Notes under the pieces: model-generated
Told to the model about the DNA's origin: nothing
Database searches by the model: none
Seen by the model: only the letters and a program-made list of their open reading frames with translations
Made by a program: the position numbers and the translations under genes
NCBI GenBank assembly: GCA_947487765.1
Contig: CANKXO010000001.1
Coordinates: 1,526,467-1,590,466, forward strand
Direction: 5' to 3'
Source of the DNA: an uncultured Pseudomonadales bacterium
GTDB taxonomy: Bacteria; Pseudomonadota; Gammaproteobacteria; Pseudomonadales; Cellvibrionaceae
DNA length: 64,000 bases
Shown here: positions 26,356 to 36,151 of the stretch, piece after piece
Layout of the letters: the number at the start of each line of letters is the position of its first letter
How positions within the stretch are numbered: the first letter of the stretch is position 1

Positions 26356-27369
26356 CTATCCGAATACAACCTCTTCAACACCAGCTTTCAATTGATCCCC
26401 CTTATCAACACCTGCAACAATCTCTTCCACTGACTGGGTATCTGTATTGATACCACCCAGAGCTGTAACTAAATCCTTAATCAACGCAGATAGCTCCAGG
26501 GTCATCACTGAAAATTCTATATCGAACTGTTCGACATTATTTTGGGCCTCATGACTATCAGCTTTTTCTTGTATATTATCTTCAAACTTTAACCGTTTAA
26601 CGGCAAGCTGATCATCCAGTATAAATTCAATGCCTTGTTGCCAAGTAATCCCTAACTTGGTGACGATCATACCCGCTTGTAAGTGGCTATTAATTTCTGC
26701 TGAAGACAAATCCTGATGCTTACAACGAATCACACTGCCGGATTCTTTAGGGTCTGTTAACTCACACTCTCCTCCTAAGGCAAATTTTTCCGGAACCGTA
26801 CCATCCATCACCCAATGGGTCATTACTTGATGTGGCAGTTGCTTACTGACCAATGGAACAACAGGAAAACTGCCTATAGACTCACGCAATGCCGTCAATA
26901 ATTCTTCCGCTTTATTAGCCGATGCAGAATTAATAACGATATACCCTTGCTTTGGTGCGATATAAGCAAATTGTAAACTGGAACGTGTAAATGCTTTTGG
27001 TAATAGCTCCATCATTACATCGTCTTTTAATGACTGCCGTTCTTTACGACCAACGGGGCGACCTTCAGCTTCGGTAATAGCAACCACTTTTTCTTCTAGT
27101 GCTTCATTAATAACAGCAGCAGGCAGTACTTTTTCCTGCTTCTTTGCACAAACCATCAAGTAACCTTGACTGGTATGTACCAAGCTCGTGTTTTCTTCAT
27201 CTAAACTAATATTACGTTTTGAACTTAACGGTGATACCCAACCGGTGCGAGCAATATCCTGACTATTGCAAGGAGTAAACGTTGCTGTACTTAACGCTTC
27301 ATTTAATGCTTCAGCATCTAGGTTAAAGTCTTGTGTGAAACGGTAAATCCGAAGGTTTTTAAACCACAT
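26356..27369 (-). CDS. rdgC: Recombination-associated protein RdgC
   Basis: From the ATG at 27369 the protein is 337 residues and starts MWFKNLRIYRFTQDF, the standard RdgC N-terminus. Further family blocks are FTPCNSQDIARTGWVSPL, LLPKAF and VVTKLGITWQQGIEFIL. RdgC forms a ring around DNA and restrains RecA. It is about 30 residues longer than the E. coli protein, mostly as a C-terminal acidic tail. It follows speB on the same strand with a 96-nt gap; a functional link to polyamines is not expected. Confidence 0.95.
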   Translation of the reverse strand: MWFKNLRIYRFTQDFNLDAEALNEALSTATFTPCNSQDIARTGWVSPLSSKRNISLDEENTSLVHTSQGYLMVCAKKQEKVLPAAVINEALEEKVVAITEAEGRPVGRKERQSLKDDVMMELLPKAFTRSSLQFAYIAPKQGYIVINSASANKAEELLTALRESIGSFPVVPLVSKQLPHQVMTHWVMDGTVPEKFALGGECELTDPKESGSVIRCKHQDLSSAEINSHLQAGMIVTKLGITWQQGIEFILDDQLAVKRLKFEDNIQEKADSHEAQNNVEQFDIEFSVMTLELSALIKDLVTALGGINTDTQSVEEIVAGVDKGDQLKAGVEEVVFG

Positions 27370-27465
27370 ATCAATAACTCGGTCATTAACAAAAAATAAG
27401 AAATACTGCACAGTATTATTTTAACTGGCAGCCTGTCTAAAATAAAAAGGGATAAAAATAGATAA

Positions 27466-28344
27466 TTACAGGTTTCTTTGTACGATACCCATCATCTTAT
27501 AGGTCAATAGCGCTGCTGCAAAGTCATAGGCGTGAAAATTATTGATAGGAGAAAATTCCATAATATCGAAACCGACAATGTTTCGCTGCTTGGCAACACT
27601 TTCAAATAGACTCAATGTTTGATACCAACCCAAGCCACCAGGCACAGGAGTACCCGTAGAAGGAAATACCGAAGGGTCCATACCATCAACATCCAAGGTA
27701 AAAAATACATTGTCGGGAAAATTATCTGGCAGTGTAAGCTCTTGAATATTATTAGGTACAATATCTTCGCCATCAAGATAATATACACCAAACTCTTTGC
27801 GTGCTTGTATTTCCTCTTCACAGTAAGCACGAATACCTAGTTGGTATAAAGGTACGCCTTTTTCAACGATGCGTTTCATCACAGAGGCGTGGCTATACAA
27901 ATTATCTTCGTAGGCATGACGCAAATCCGCATGAGCATCTATTTGTACAACACCAATATCGATGCCCTCCTCAATAAAAGCTTTTATAACACCCCAAGTC
28001 ACGGTGTGTTCACCACCCAAGACCACTGGCATTTTTTTCTGTTTCAATGCAGACCGAGTTGCTTCAGCAATACGTTCAATAACCTGTTCTGCTTCACCTT
28101 CACAATTAACTGGGTCCGCAGTATAAAGCCCCAAGTCTATTGGTTTACTTTTACCATCCCATACTTCTAATTGCTCTGACGCTTGCAAAATAGCCGCAGG
28201 CCCCCACTTTGTTCCGCCACCATATGACACACTTTCTTCATAAGGAACAGGGATAATATGAAAGAAAGCATCTCCCGGATCCCTTTGCTCAATTTCAGAA
28301 CTCAGAAAATGTGGGTAATCGTTGCTTACATGGATTTGTGTCAT
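27466..28344 (-). CDS. speB: Agmatinase
   Basis: The protein of about 292 residues is in the ureohydrolase (arginase/agmatinase) family, with manganese-ligand motifs GGEHTVTWG, DAHADLRHAY and DVDGMDPSVFPSTGTPVPGG all intact. Agmatinase hydrolyses agmatine to putrescine and urea. The context supports agmatinase over arginase: speA (arginine to agmatine) and the carboxyspermidine genes lie directly upstream on the same strand. ATG at 28344 is preferred over a TTG at 28356. Confidence 0.92.
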   Translation of the reverse strand: MTQIHVSNDYPHFLSSEIEQRDPGDAFFHIIPVPYEESVSYGGGTKWGPAAILQASEQLEVWDGKSKPIDLGLYTADPVNCEGEAEQVIERIAEATRSALKQKKMPVVLGGEHTVTWGVIKAFIEEGIDIGVVQIDAHADLRHAYEDNLYSHASVMKRIVEKGVPLYQLGIRAYCEEEIQARKEFGVYYLDGEDIVPNNIQELTLPDNFPDNVFFTLDVDGMDPSVFPSTGTPVPGGLGWYQTLSLFESVAKQRNIVGFDIMEFSPINNFHAYDFAAALLTYKMMGIVQRNL

Positions 28345-28389
28345 AACTTTTTTCAAATTTTTTAAGGGCTAGATAGAATTTATATATTA

Positions 28390-29589
28390 CTAAGAAAGCC
28401 TAGTTTTAAAATCGTCGTGGGTAAATTCTCTAATGACTTTTAGCTGATCCGTCTTAGAATTCCAAATAGCAATAGCCGGTAATTGCACACCATTAAACGT
28501 GCTTGTTTTTACCATCGTATAATGGGCCATATCATCAAAAATCAAACGATCGCCAACCTTAAGACTTTGGTTGGCACTATAGTCACCAATAACATCGCCG
28601 GCAAGACATGTCATGCCGCCTAGACGATAAGAGTATTGTTTCTCTCCCTTTTGCCCCATCTCTTCGTTATCAGCTAGAAAGATATCCGGACGATATGGCA
28701 TTTCTAAGGTATCAGGCATATGGCAAGTGGCTGACGTATCGAGTATTAATTGTGCTTGATCTGTATGAGCAACATCCAATACTTCACTTACCAATACACC
28801 GGTACGAATAGCAATAGCCTCACCAGGCTCCAAATAAACTTGAATATTATATTTCTGAGAGAAGTTTTTAATAAGCTCGATTAAGCCATCAATATCATAG
28901 TCAGGGTGCGAAATATGGTGACCACCACCAAAATTTATCCATTGCATTTGTGGCAAATACTGGGCAAATCGATCTTCAATCACCGCCAATGTTCGACGTA
29001 AAGGCTCTAAGCCTTGTTCACACAAGGTGTGGAAGTGCAAACCATTAATACCTTGTAAGTTTCCTCCTGCTGATTCATATTTCTTAAATTGAGAAAGAGG
29101 AATACCTAAACGAGAACCCGCCGCACAGGGGTCGTAGATAGGTGTTGTACCCTCAGAATGCTGAGGGTTAATGCGCAAACCGACATCAACATCAGAGTCA
29201 ACTAATTGAGGTTTAAATTTTTTCCACTGTGAAAAGCTATTAAAAACAATATGGTTAGCAATAGGCAATGTCTTGGCAAACTCACTATCACTAAACGCTG
29301 CAGAAAATACATGCACTTCACCGCGCTCGCTTTTACTAGTATATTCGTCATACCCTAGAAGAGCTTCATGGTAGCCACTGGCACAAATGCCAGACAAATA
29401 CTTTGAGACAAGAGGCCCCAAGTGCCATAACGAAAAGGCTTTGAGTGCCGCTAATATTTTAGCGCCACTTGCTTCTTGTACATGAGCAAGAATCTGTAAA
29501 TTGCGCTCAATGGCTACTTCATCAACAACAAAACAAGGAGAAGGAACTCGAGATGGGTCAAAGTATTTAAAGGTATCGCTTTGCATCAT
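28390..29589 (-). CDS. nspC: Carboxynorspermidine/carboxyspermidine decarboxylase
   Basis: The 399-residue PLP enzyme is of the alanine-racemase fold, fold III decarboxylase type. The PLP lysine sits in LAALKAFSLW (about residue 47), and the sequence shows the NspC series NPQHSEGTTPIYDPCAAGSR, INFGGGHHI and LEPGEAIA. It decarboxylates carboxyspermidine or carboxynorspermidine to spermidine or norspermidine in the cytoplasm. It lies between speB and the carboxyspermidine dehydrogenase gene. Since no diaminobutyrate/diaminopropane genes are visible here, spermidine is the more likely product. Confidence 0.95.
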   Translation of the reverse strand: MMQSDTFKYFDPSRVPSPCFVVDEVAIERNLQILAHVQEASGAKILAALKAFSLWHLGPLVSKYLSGICASGYHEALLGYDEYTSKSERGEVHVFSAAFSDSEFAKTLPIANHIVFNSFSQWKKFKPQLVDSDVDVGLRINPQHSEGTTPIYDPCAAGSRLGIPLSQFKKYESAGGNLQGINGLHFHTLCEQGLEPLRRTLAVIEDRFAQYLPQMQWINFGGGHHISHPDYDIDGLIELIKNFSQKYNIQVYLEPGEAIAIRTGVLVSEVLDVAHTDQAQLILDTSATCHMPDTLEMPYRPDIFLADNEEMGQKGEKQYSYRLGGMTCLAGDVIGDYSANQSLKVGDRLIFDDMAHYTMVKTSTFNGVQLPAIAIWNSKTDQLKVIREFTHDDFKTRLS

Positions 29590-29715
29590 GGGGCCATTGT
29601 TGCAGCTAATGAGAGTAGAATAGAAAAATCAGAGTTGCTGTGCTCTCTTTATTGCAATATGTGGAAAGAAAAGCACATTGAAAACTCTAATATTGCTAGT
29701 GAAGTCTTAACGTTT

Positions 29716-30924
29716 TTACGTCAGTTTAAAATCATCTAATTCAACAGTTTTCCAAGGCAAACCGTACTGATTCATATCTTCCATAAAAGGATCTGGATCA
29801 AGTTGCTCCATGTTCCATACACCAGGCTGCAGCCATTTTTCCTCAATCATCATTTTTGCCCCTATCATTGCAGGAACACCGGTTGTGTAAGAAATTGCTT
29901 GAGAGTTAACTTCAGCGTAGCAGGCCTCATGATCACAAATATTATAGGTGTAGACAATTTTTTCTTCACCATTCTTTACACCTTTTACAACAGACCCAAT
30001 ACAAGTTTTACCCTTAGTACGCGGCCCAAGGCTTGCAGGGTCTGGCAGTAGTGCTCTCAGAAATTGAATAGGAACAACGTCCGTTCCATTAAAATTAACA
30101 GGCTCTATACCTGTCATACCAACATTATCGAGTACTTCTAAGTGTTTGAGATAATTATCAGAGAAACTCATCCAAAACTGTGCGCGTTTTAATGAAGAGA
30201 AATGCTTGCTTAATGATTCAAGCTCTTCATGATACATGCGATAAATATTATAAGTCCCTACATCGTCCGGACAAGTAAAACTGGCCTTCATCGACATTGC
30301 AGGGGTTGTTACAAACTCACCATTTTCCCAATGACGACATTCTGCGGTCACTTCTCGAATGTTAATTTCTGGATTAAAGTTTGTTGCAAAAGGATAACCA
30401 TGATCACCACCATTTACATCAATAATATCCAATTCATGAATTTCATCAAAATGATGCTTTGCGATATGCGCCGTAAACATATTCGTTGCACCAGGATCAA
30501 AACCAGAGCCTAACAATGCCATAAGGCCCGCTTTTTTAAATTTCTCCTGATAAGCCCATTGCCATTTATACTCAAATTTAGCTTCATCTAATGGCTCATA
30601 GTTAGCCGTATCAAGATAATGTATACCTGCTTCTAAGCAAGCATCCATAATCGAAAGGTCTTGATAAGGCAATGCGACGTTAATCACCATAAAGGGCTTT
30701 TCTGCTTTAAAAAAAGTGACCAGCTCCGCTACGTTATCAGCATCAATTTTTGCTGTCTTGATAGTTCGACCTGTTTTTTCTTTCACCTGTGCCGCAATAG
30801 CATCACATTTAGACAGGGTCCTGCTTGCCAATACAATATCAGTAAAAACATCGGCCACTTGCACACATTTATGTACGACAACAGCACCAACTCCACCTGC
30901 ACCAATAATCACCACTTTAGCCAT
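29716..30924 (-). CDS. Carboxyspermidine dehydrogenase (saccharopine dehydrogenase family)
   Basis: The 402-residue protein has an N-terminal Rossmann motif VVIIGAGGVGAVVVHKC and the saccharopine-dehydrogenase-like C-terminal domain (GSGFDPGATNMFTAHI, DVNGGDHGYPFATNFNPE). This family condenses aspartate semialdehyde with putrescine (or diaminopropane) using NADPH. Placement upstream of nspC and between speA and speB fixes the role in the carboxyspermidine route. It starts 51 nt downstream of speA's stop. Confidence 0.95.
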   Translation of the reverse strand: MAKVVIIGAGGVGAVVVHKCVQVADVFTDIVLASRTLSKCDAIAAQVKEKTGRTIKTAKIDADNVAELVTFFKAEKPFMVINVALPYQDLSIMDACLEAGIHYLDTANYEPLDEAKFEYKWQWAYQEKFKKAGLMALLGSGFDPGATNMFTAHIAKHHFDEIHELDIIDVNGGDHGYPFATNFNPEINIREVTAECRHWENGEFVTTPAMSMKASFTCPDDVGTYNIYRMYHEELESLSKHFSSLKRAQFWMSFSDNYLKHLEVLDNVGMTGIEPVNFNGTDVVPIQFLRALLPDPASLGPRTKGKTCIGSVVKGVKNGEEKIVYTYNICDHEACYAEVNSQAISYTTGVPAMIGAKMMIEEKWLQPGVWNMEQLDPDPFMEDMNQYGLPWKTVELDDFKLT

Positions 30925-30975
30925 GATAATTCCTCTTATTTTCTCTAATATCTAAATCTATTTACATAACGCTTT

Positions 30976-32895
30976 TTAATCTTCGTAATAGGTATAACCA
31001 CGCAGACTTGCAGAAAAATCTTTTAACATTCGTTGACGCTCTGCAACCGTAATTTTTCCTGTCTTGACAGCCTTTTCTGCAATGTCACGAAAGTTTAATT
31101 GCAAATGATAAGGGTCATATTCCACATAACTTAATACATCAGCAATACTGTCACCTTGAAATTCAGTGACAACATCAAAACTGTTATCTTGATTGATTCG
31201 AATACTGGCAACATTGGTATCGCCAAATAAATTATGCAAATCACCTAAGGTCTCTTGATAAGCTCCCACCAAAAAAACACCTAAGTAGTACTCATCGCCA
31301 TTTTTCAGTGGATGAAGTGGTAATGTACGGCGTTGCTCGCCCTCTGTTGAAGCGAACAAATCAATTTTACCATCGCAATCACAGGTAATATCTGCGATGA
31401 TAGCTTCTCTCGTCGGTGCTTCATCCAATCGATGTAAAGGCATAACAGGAAATATTTGATCAATAGCCCAACTATCCGGTAGTGATTGAAATACACTGAA
31501 ATTTCCGTAATAAATATCAGCCAGCTCTTCACCTAATTTTTCTAACTCATGAGGAACACGATCAAGCTCAGGCATTTTATTCACAATGCGTTGCATAATA
31601 ACTAGGTAAATATTTTCACCTAAAGCTCGCTCGCGCAGAGATACTTGCCCTCGGTGAAATAAATCCCGCAACTCATCGCGATAGTAATTGGCATCATTGT
31701 AGCTTTCTTGCAAACGATTTAGCTTAATTGAATCTGCGACACCTAATAAGTTTCCGACCATTTCATGAAGGTTATCAGGAAGTTTTTCAGGGATAGGTTG
31801 CGGGTCAAAATGGCTAATGTCTAAAACATTAAATAATAACACCGATGAATAAGCGACCGTCGCCCGACCAGACTCAGTGATAATGACAGGATGAGGAATA
31901 TTCTCAGGGTCAAATGCTTCCATTATCGCTTCGACCACATCGACACAATATTCATTAATGTGGTAGTTCATACTATGGGTATCGTTACTTTGGCTACCAT
32001 CATAATCAACAGCCAGACCACCACCTAAATCCATATACTGTAAAGGCACCCCTTCACGAATAAGCTCAATATAATAGCGACAAGCTTCTTGCATGCCATT
32101 ACGAATATTTCGAATATTAGGAATTTGTGAACCAAGATGAAAGTGCATTAGTTGCAGACAATCTAGCATACCTGCTTGTTTTAATTGCTCAATTAAATCC
32201 ATTAGCTGAATAGTATTCAGTCCGAAGATACTTTTATCGCCACTGTCTTCGCTCCAGTGACCATCTACTTTAGACGCTAACTTTAGACGAACACCTAATT
32301 TAGGTTTAACGCCCAACTCTCGACTACGTTTGATAATGGTTGGTAATTCTGAGGGGGTTTCAACAACAAAAAAACAATTAACACCTAGCTTAACCGCATG
32401 TAAACCAAGGTCGACAAACTCTGCATCCTTGTAGCCATTACACACAATATACGCATCATTTTCTGTAATATGCGCTAACGCAATGACCAGTTCTGCTTTA
32501 CTACCCGCTTCTAACCCATGATTATATTGTGAGCCGAAATGACTGATTTCTTTTATAACATGGTTCTGTTGATTCACCTTAATGGGGAAAACACCACGGT
32601 AGTGGTTTTGATAACCAGCATCATCAATCGCTTTAGTGAATGCTTTATTTAAATAACTAATACGGTGGTCGAGTAAATTCTCTATACGGAGCAATACAGG
32701 CATCTCAAGATCGCGCTCTTGCATCGCCTTTATGACATCGACAAATGAAACCCTAGCCTGCGTCCCCCCAACGGGAGCAACTATCTCTACCTCACCTTTA
32801 TCGGAAATAGAAAAATAGTCTGCTCCCCAATTAGGAATACCATAAAGTTTTTCAGCATGTGTTTTAGTCCAGCTATCGACGGGAATACTTTTCAA
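30976..32895 (-). CDS. speA: Biosynthetic arginine decarboxylase
   Basis: The 639-residue SpeA is full length. The N-terminal PLP-binding barrel has the Lys in FPIKVNQQ, glycine-rich MDLGGGLAVDYDG follows, and ITCDCDGKIDLFAS supplies the catalytic cysteine region of the C-terminal domain. It converts arginine to agmatine and CO2, the first step to putrescine. It is first in the run speA, carboxyspermidine dehydrogenase, nspC, speB (all minus strand), which together form a complete arginine-to-spermidine route. Confidence 0.98.
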   Translation of the reverse strand: MKSIPVDSWTKTHAEKLYGIPNWGADYFSISDKGEVEIVAPVGGTQARVSFVDVIKAMQERDLEMPVLLRIENLLDHRISYLNKAFTKAIDDAGYQNHYRGVFPIKVNQQNHVIKEISHFGSQYNHGLEAGSKAELVIALAHITENDAYIVCNGYKDAEFVDLGLHAVKLGVNCFFVVETPSELPTIIKRSRELGVKPKLGVRLKLASKVDGHWSEDSGDKSIFGLNTIQLMDLIEQLKQAGMLDCLQLMHFHLGSQIPNIRNIRNGMQEACRYYIELIREGVPLQYMDLGGGLAVDYDGSQSNDTHSMNYHINEYCVDVVEAIMEAFDPENIPHPVIITESGRATVAYSSVLLFNVLDISHFDPQPIPEKLPDNLHEMVGNLLGVADSIKLNRLQESYNDANYYRDELRDLFHRGQVSLRERALGENIYLVIMQRIVNKMPELDRVPHELEKLGEELADIYYGNFSVFQSLPDSWAIDQIFPVMPLHRLDEAPTREAIIADITCDCDGKIDLFASTEGEQRRTLPLHPLKNGDEYYLGVFLVGAYQETLGDLHNLFGDTNVASIRINQDNSFDVVTEFQGDSIADVLSYVEYDPYHLQLNFRDIAEKAVKTGKITVAERQRMLKDFSASLRGYTYYED

Positions 32896-32995
32896 GACTG
32901 CTTATCTCTGCTCGAATTCAACAAAATAAGAAAATAAAGAAGGGGCGCACTTTCCCACAAAAATAGATGTTTGAAAAGTGCTTTTTAGCGATGTT

Positions 32996-34060
32996 TTATA
33001 GGTTTTTAGCTTTAAAATCCAACATTCTTTGCAAGGGTTTCATTGCCTTACGCCCAAGCTCTGGATCGATGTGAATTTCATCGGTACCGTGCTCTAAAGC
33101 ATGTATAATTTTCTCCAAATTATTCATTGCCATCCATGGGCAATTAGCGCAGCTGCGACAGGTCGCGCCACTTCCTGCTGTTGGTGCTATCAAAAACTGT
33201 TTTTCAGGTGTCAATTGCTGCATTTTGTAAAAAATGCCTTCATCAGTGGCCACAATAAATTGTGGATTAGGTAAGGTATTAGAGGCATGAATAAGTTGAG
33301 AAGTTGAACCAATTACATCAGCTATTTTAACCACTGACTCTGGTGATTCTGGATGAACAAGTACAGCTGCATCTGGATATACTGCTTTCAGGTCTTCAAT
33401 ACCCTTGGCCTTAAACTCTTCATGAACAATACAGGCTCCATCCCATAACATCATGTCAGCACCTGTTTCTCGCTGGACATATTCGCCCAAATGCTTATCT
33501 GGCGCCCAAATGATTTTCTTACCCTCGCTGTCCAAATAATCAACAACCTGCAATGCAATGCTTGAAGTTACCACCCAATCGGCCCTAGCCTTAACTTCTG
33601 CAGAGGTATTCGCATAGACGACAACCTCTCTATCAGGATGTTGATCACAAAAAGCCGAAAATTCATCGATTGGACAGCCCAGATCCAGAGAACATGTCGC
33701 TTCTATTGTTGGCATCAGAACACGTTTTTCAGGCGTCAGGATCTTAGCAGTTTCGCCCATGAACTTTACACCCGCAACAATGAGGGTATCAGCGTCATTT
33801 TCCTTACCAAAACGAGCCATTTCCAGAGAATCAGAGACAAAACCGCCCGTTTCTTCAGCTAAAGCCTGAATAGTAGGGTCCGTATAGTAATGTGCCACGA
33901 TAACTGCATTTTTCTGCTTTAATAATGCCTTAATCTGCGCCCCATATTTAGTGGCTTCCTCCTTGGTATACTTTTGCTTAACCGCATTGACCAAATGGGC
34001 CTTGACCAATTCTCGGGTCTTATCCATTTGCGGGGGAGCTTGCTCAAGAGACATATTCAT
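32996..34060 (-). CDS. nadA: Quinolinate synthase A
   Basis: The 354-residue protein has the three-fold NadA layout and the iron-sulfur cysteines: CSLDLGCP, the CIVHEE/HPES region and [16 protein letters not shown]. NadA uses a 4Fe-4S cluster to condense iminoaspartate with dihydroxyacetone phosphate to quinolinate in NAD synthesis. It is upstream of speA on the same strand with a 100-nt gap and divergent from opgG. Confidence 0.98.
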   Translation of the reverse strand: MNMSLEQAPPQMDKTRELVKAHLVNAVKQKYTKEEATKYGAQIKALLKQKNAVIVAHYYTDPTIQALAEETGGFVSDSLEMARFGKENDADTLIVAGVKFMGETAKILTPEKRVLMPTIEATCSLDLGCPIDEFSAFCDQHPDREVVVYANTSAEVKARADWVVTSSIALQVVDYLDSEGKKIIWAPDKHLGEYVQRETGADMMLWDGACIVHEEFKAKGIEDLKAVYPDAAVLVHPESPESVVKIADVIGSTSQLIHASNTLPNPQFIVATDEGIFYKMQQLTPEKQFLIAPTAGSGATCRSCANCPWMAMNNLEKIIHALEHGTDEIHIDPELGRKAMKPLQRMLDFKAKNL

Positions 34061-34566
34061 ATCGTTTAAAAATCCAGCACTTACAGTAGATCTGCTATTT
34101 TATCACGCCATCCATTATTCTAGAAATAGTGAATTTCACCTCCCTTTTTCAGGCGTTAGACTCACCCCCCTATAAAGCCTCACAGATAACTAGTTCTTCT
34201 CTTCTATACCAATTTGCATAAAAGTGATTTATGTCACTAAAAATAGGCTTCCATTTCATAAAACAGCAATTTATGTTCGGTTAAAAATCAGAAATGTCTA
34301 CTAGTACGTTTTTTTTCTTTGACTTACATTACAATGAAAAATATTATTCGCGCCGTATTGGTTAACTGATTATTTATTGCCATTACTTTTCATTATTCAT
34401 TAAATTAAGTCACAATTTTATTAGAGGTCATATAGGACTGGCTTCATAATATATCGGCACAGTTTATTATCCTTTTCTTATTTTAAATTTCTTATCCTAT
34501 TTGCCGAAATAATGTACATAGCAATATTACGTTTTACAAATGATTGAATTTTTAGGAGTTAATACA
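34061..34566. other. Divergent promoter region nadA/opgG
   Basis: This AT-rich stretch of 506 bases has no coding frame of its own. It contains a strong candidate promoter for opgG at 34319-34347. The rest, including about 210 nt of predicted opgG leader, shows no obvious strong stem-loop or riboswitch. Confidence 0.6.
34319..34347 (+). promoter_or_regulatory. Sigma-70-type promoter for opgG
   Basis: TTGACT (34319-34324) is separated by exactly 17 nt from TATTAT (34342-34347), each one mismatch from consensus. Transcription would start near 34354, leaving a leader of about 210 nt before the opgG ATG. Confidence 0.6.
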
Positions 34567-36147
34567 ATGCCATTGACGCTGGCTAAAAAAACCTTTCGTA
34601 CTTTATGTATTATCGTTGCGACGCAGTATATTTCTGTATCCGCTGTCTATGCACAGTCAGTGATTAAAACGGAAGTAGAAAATAATTATCAACAAATTAT
34701 TTATAAAGCGGCAGATCTTGCCAAACAACCCTACCAAGAAGCTAAAAAGACAGTCCCTGAAGAATTAAAATCCATAGATTATCAACAGTATCGATCCATT
34801 CGCTTCTTAGGTGATAAAGCATTATGGAAAGATGAATCTAATTTTGAAGTTCAATTATTTCACCCAGGCTTCCTTTATAAAAAACCAGTAAAAATTAATG
34901 AAATAATTACGGACAGTATAAGCTCAATACCTTTTTCGGTTGACCTGTTTCGCTATGATGGCCAAGCACCTCAAATTAGCCATGTTATTCAATCAGCTTT
35001 GGACTTTTCTGGCTTTCGTGTCCATTACCCCATCAATACTGACAAATATAAAGATGAGTTAATTGTTTTTCAGGGTGCCTCTTATTTTCGACCATTAGGT
35101 CCTGGTTTACAGTACGGAGCATCCGCTCGAGGCTTAGCTATCGATACCGCAGAACCAAGCGGAGAAGAATTTCCGCACTTTACTGAGTTTTGGCTAATCA
35201 AACCGTCTGCAAAAGATAATGCGATGAAAATTTATGCTTTGTTAGACAGCCCATCTGCCACAGGTGCTTATCGATTTGAACTCCTGCCTGGTTTTCCTAC
35301 AAAAGTTAAAGTAAGAGCAGATTTATTTTTCCGCAAAACAGTTAATAAAGTAGGTATTTCCGCATTAACCAGCATGTTCTTTTATGGAGAAAACCGTGTA
35401 AAGCACTTTGATGATTTTCGCCCTGAAATTCATGATTCGGATGGATTGTTAGTTGCAACAGAGAATAATGAATGGATTTGGCGCCCCCTATCAAACCCAT
35501 CTCAATTACACGTTAGTTCGTTTTCACTTCATAGCCCAAAAGGGTTTGGCTTATTACAACGAGATAAAGCGTTCTCCAGTTATGAAGATATGGAAGCAAA
35601 GTATCATGTACGCCCAAGTATTTGGGTAACACCTACAGGAAAACCTTGGGGAAAAGGCAGGGTTGAGCTGGTCGAAATACCAACAAGTGATGAAACTAAC
35701 GATAATATTGTTGCCTATTGGGTGCCTGAAAAAGAACTCGCTTTGGGAGAACAGCATACTTTTGAATATGATCTTACAATTAAAGATAAACCTGCAGCCA
35801 TAACATTAGGAAAAGTCGTTCAAACCCGTATTGGTTGGGCTGGATTTCCTGGGCAGGAAAACCCTCCCTCTAAGAAAGAGCGTTTATTTGTTATCGATTT
35901 TTCTGATTGGCCTGTAAATGATTTCCCTGGAAAATTCGAGATAGAAGCCAAACTAAAAAATTCTTCTGGCAATATTTCTGATCTACAAACCGTACTATTG
36001 CCAGACAATAAAACGTGGCGTACGTCTTTTAAATTAGCTCCTGAAGGTAACATACCTGTTGATATGAACTTGGCTTTGCATTTAAACAATCAACAACTTA
36101 CCGAAACATGGAGCTATGTATGGTACCCCGACAGTATTAAGGAATAA
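34567..36147 (+). CDS. opgG: Periplasmic glucan biosynthesis protein OpgG
   Basis: From the ATG at 34567 (AGGAG 8 nt upstream) the protein is about 526 residues with a signal peptide ending VSAVYA. The mature protein has the OpgG/MdoG beta-sandwich: LAKQPYQ, YRSIRFLGDKALW, FEVQLFHPGF, SYFRPLGPGLQYGASARGLA and GEEFPHF. OpgG acts in the periplasm on osmoregulated periplasmic glucans made by OpgH. An in-frame ATG at 34540 would place the ribosome site inside the gene and is rejected. Confidence 0.96.
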   Translation: MPLTLAKKTFRTLCIIVATQYISVSAVYAQSVIKTEVENNYQQIIYKAADLAKQPYQEAKKTVPEELKSIDYQQYRSIRFLGDKALWKDESNFEVQLFHPGFLYKKPVKINEIITDSISSIPFSVDLFRYDGQAPQISHVIQSALDFSGFRVHYPINTDKYKDELIVFQGASYFRPLGPGLQYGASARGLAIDTAEPSGEEFPHFTEFWLIKPSAKDNAMKIYALLDSPSATGAYRFELLPGFPTKVKVRADLFFRKTVNKVGISALTSMFFYGENRVKHFDDFRPEIHDSDGLLVATENNEWIWRPLSNPSQLHVSSFSLHSPKGFGLLQRDKAFSSYEDMEAKYHVRPSIWVTPTGKPWGKGRVELVEIPTSDETNDNIVAYWVPEKELALGEQHTFEYDLTIKDKPAAITLGKVVQTRIGWAGFPGQENPPSKKERLFVIDFSDWPVNDFPGKFEIEAKLKNSSGNISDLQTVLLPDNKTWRTSFKLAPEGNIPVDMNLALHLNNQQLTETWSYVWYPDSIKE

Positions 36148-36151
36148 TTCA

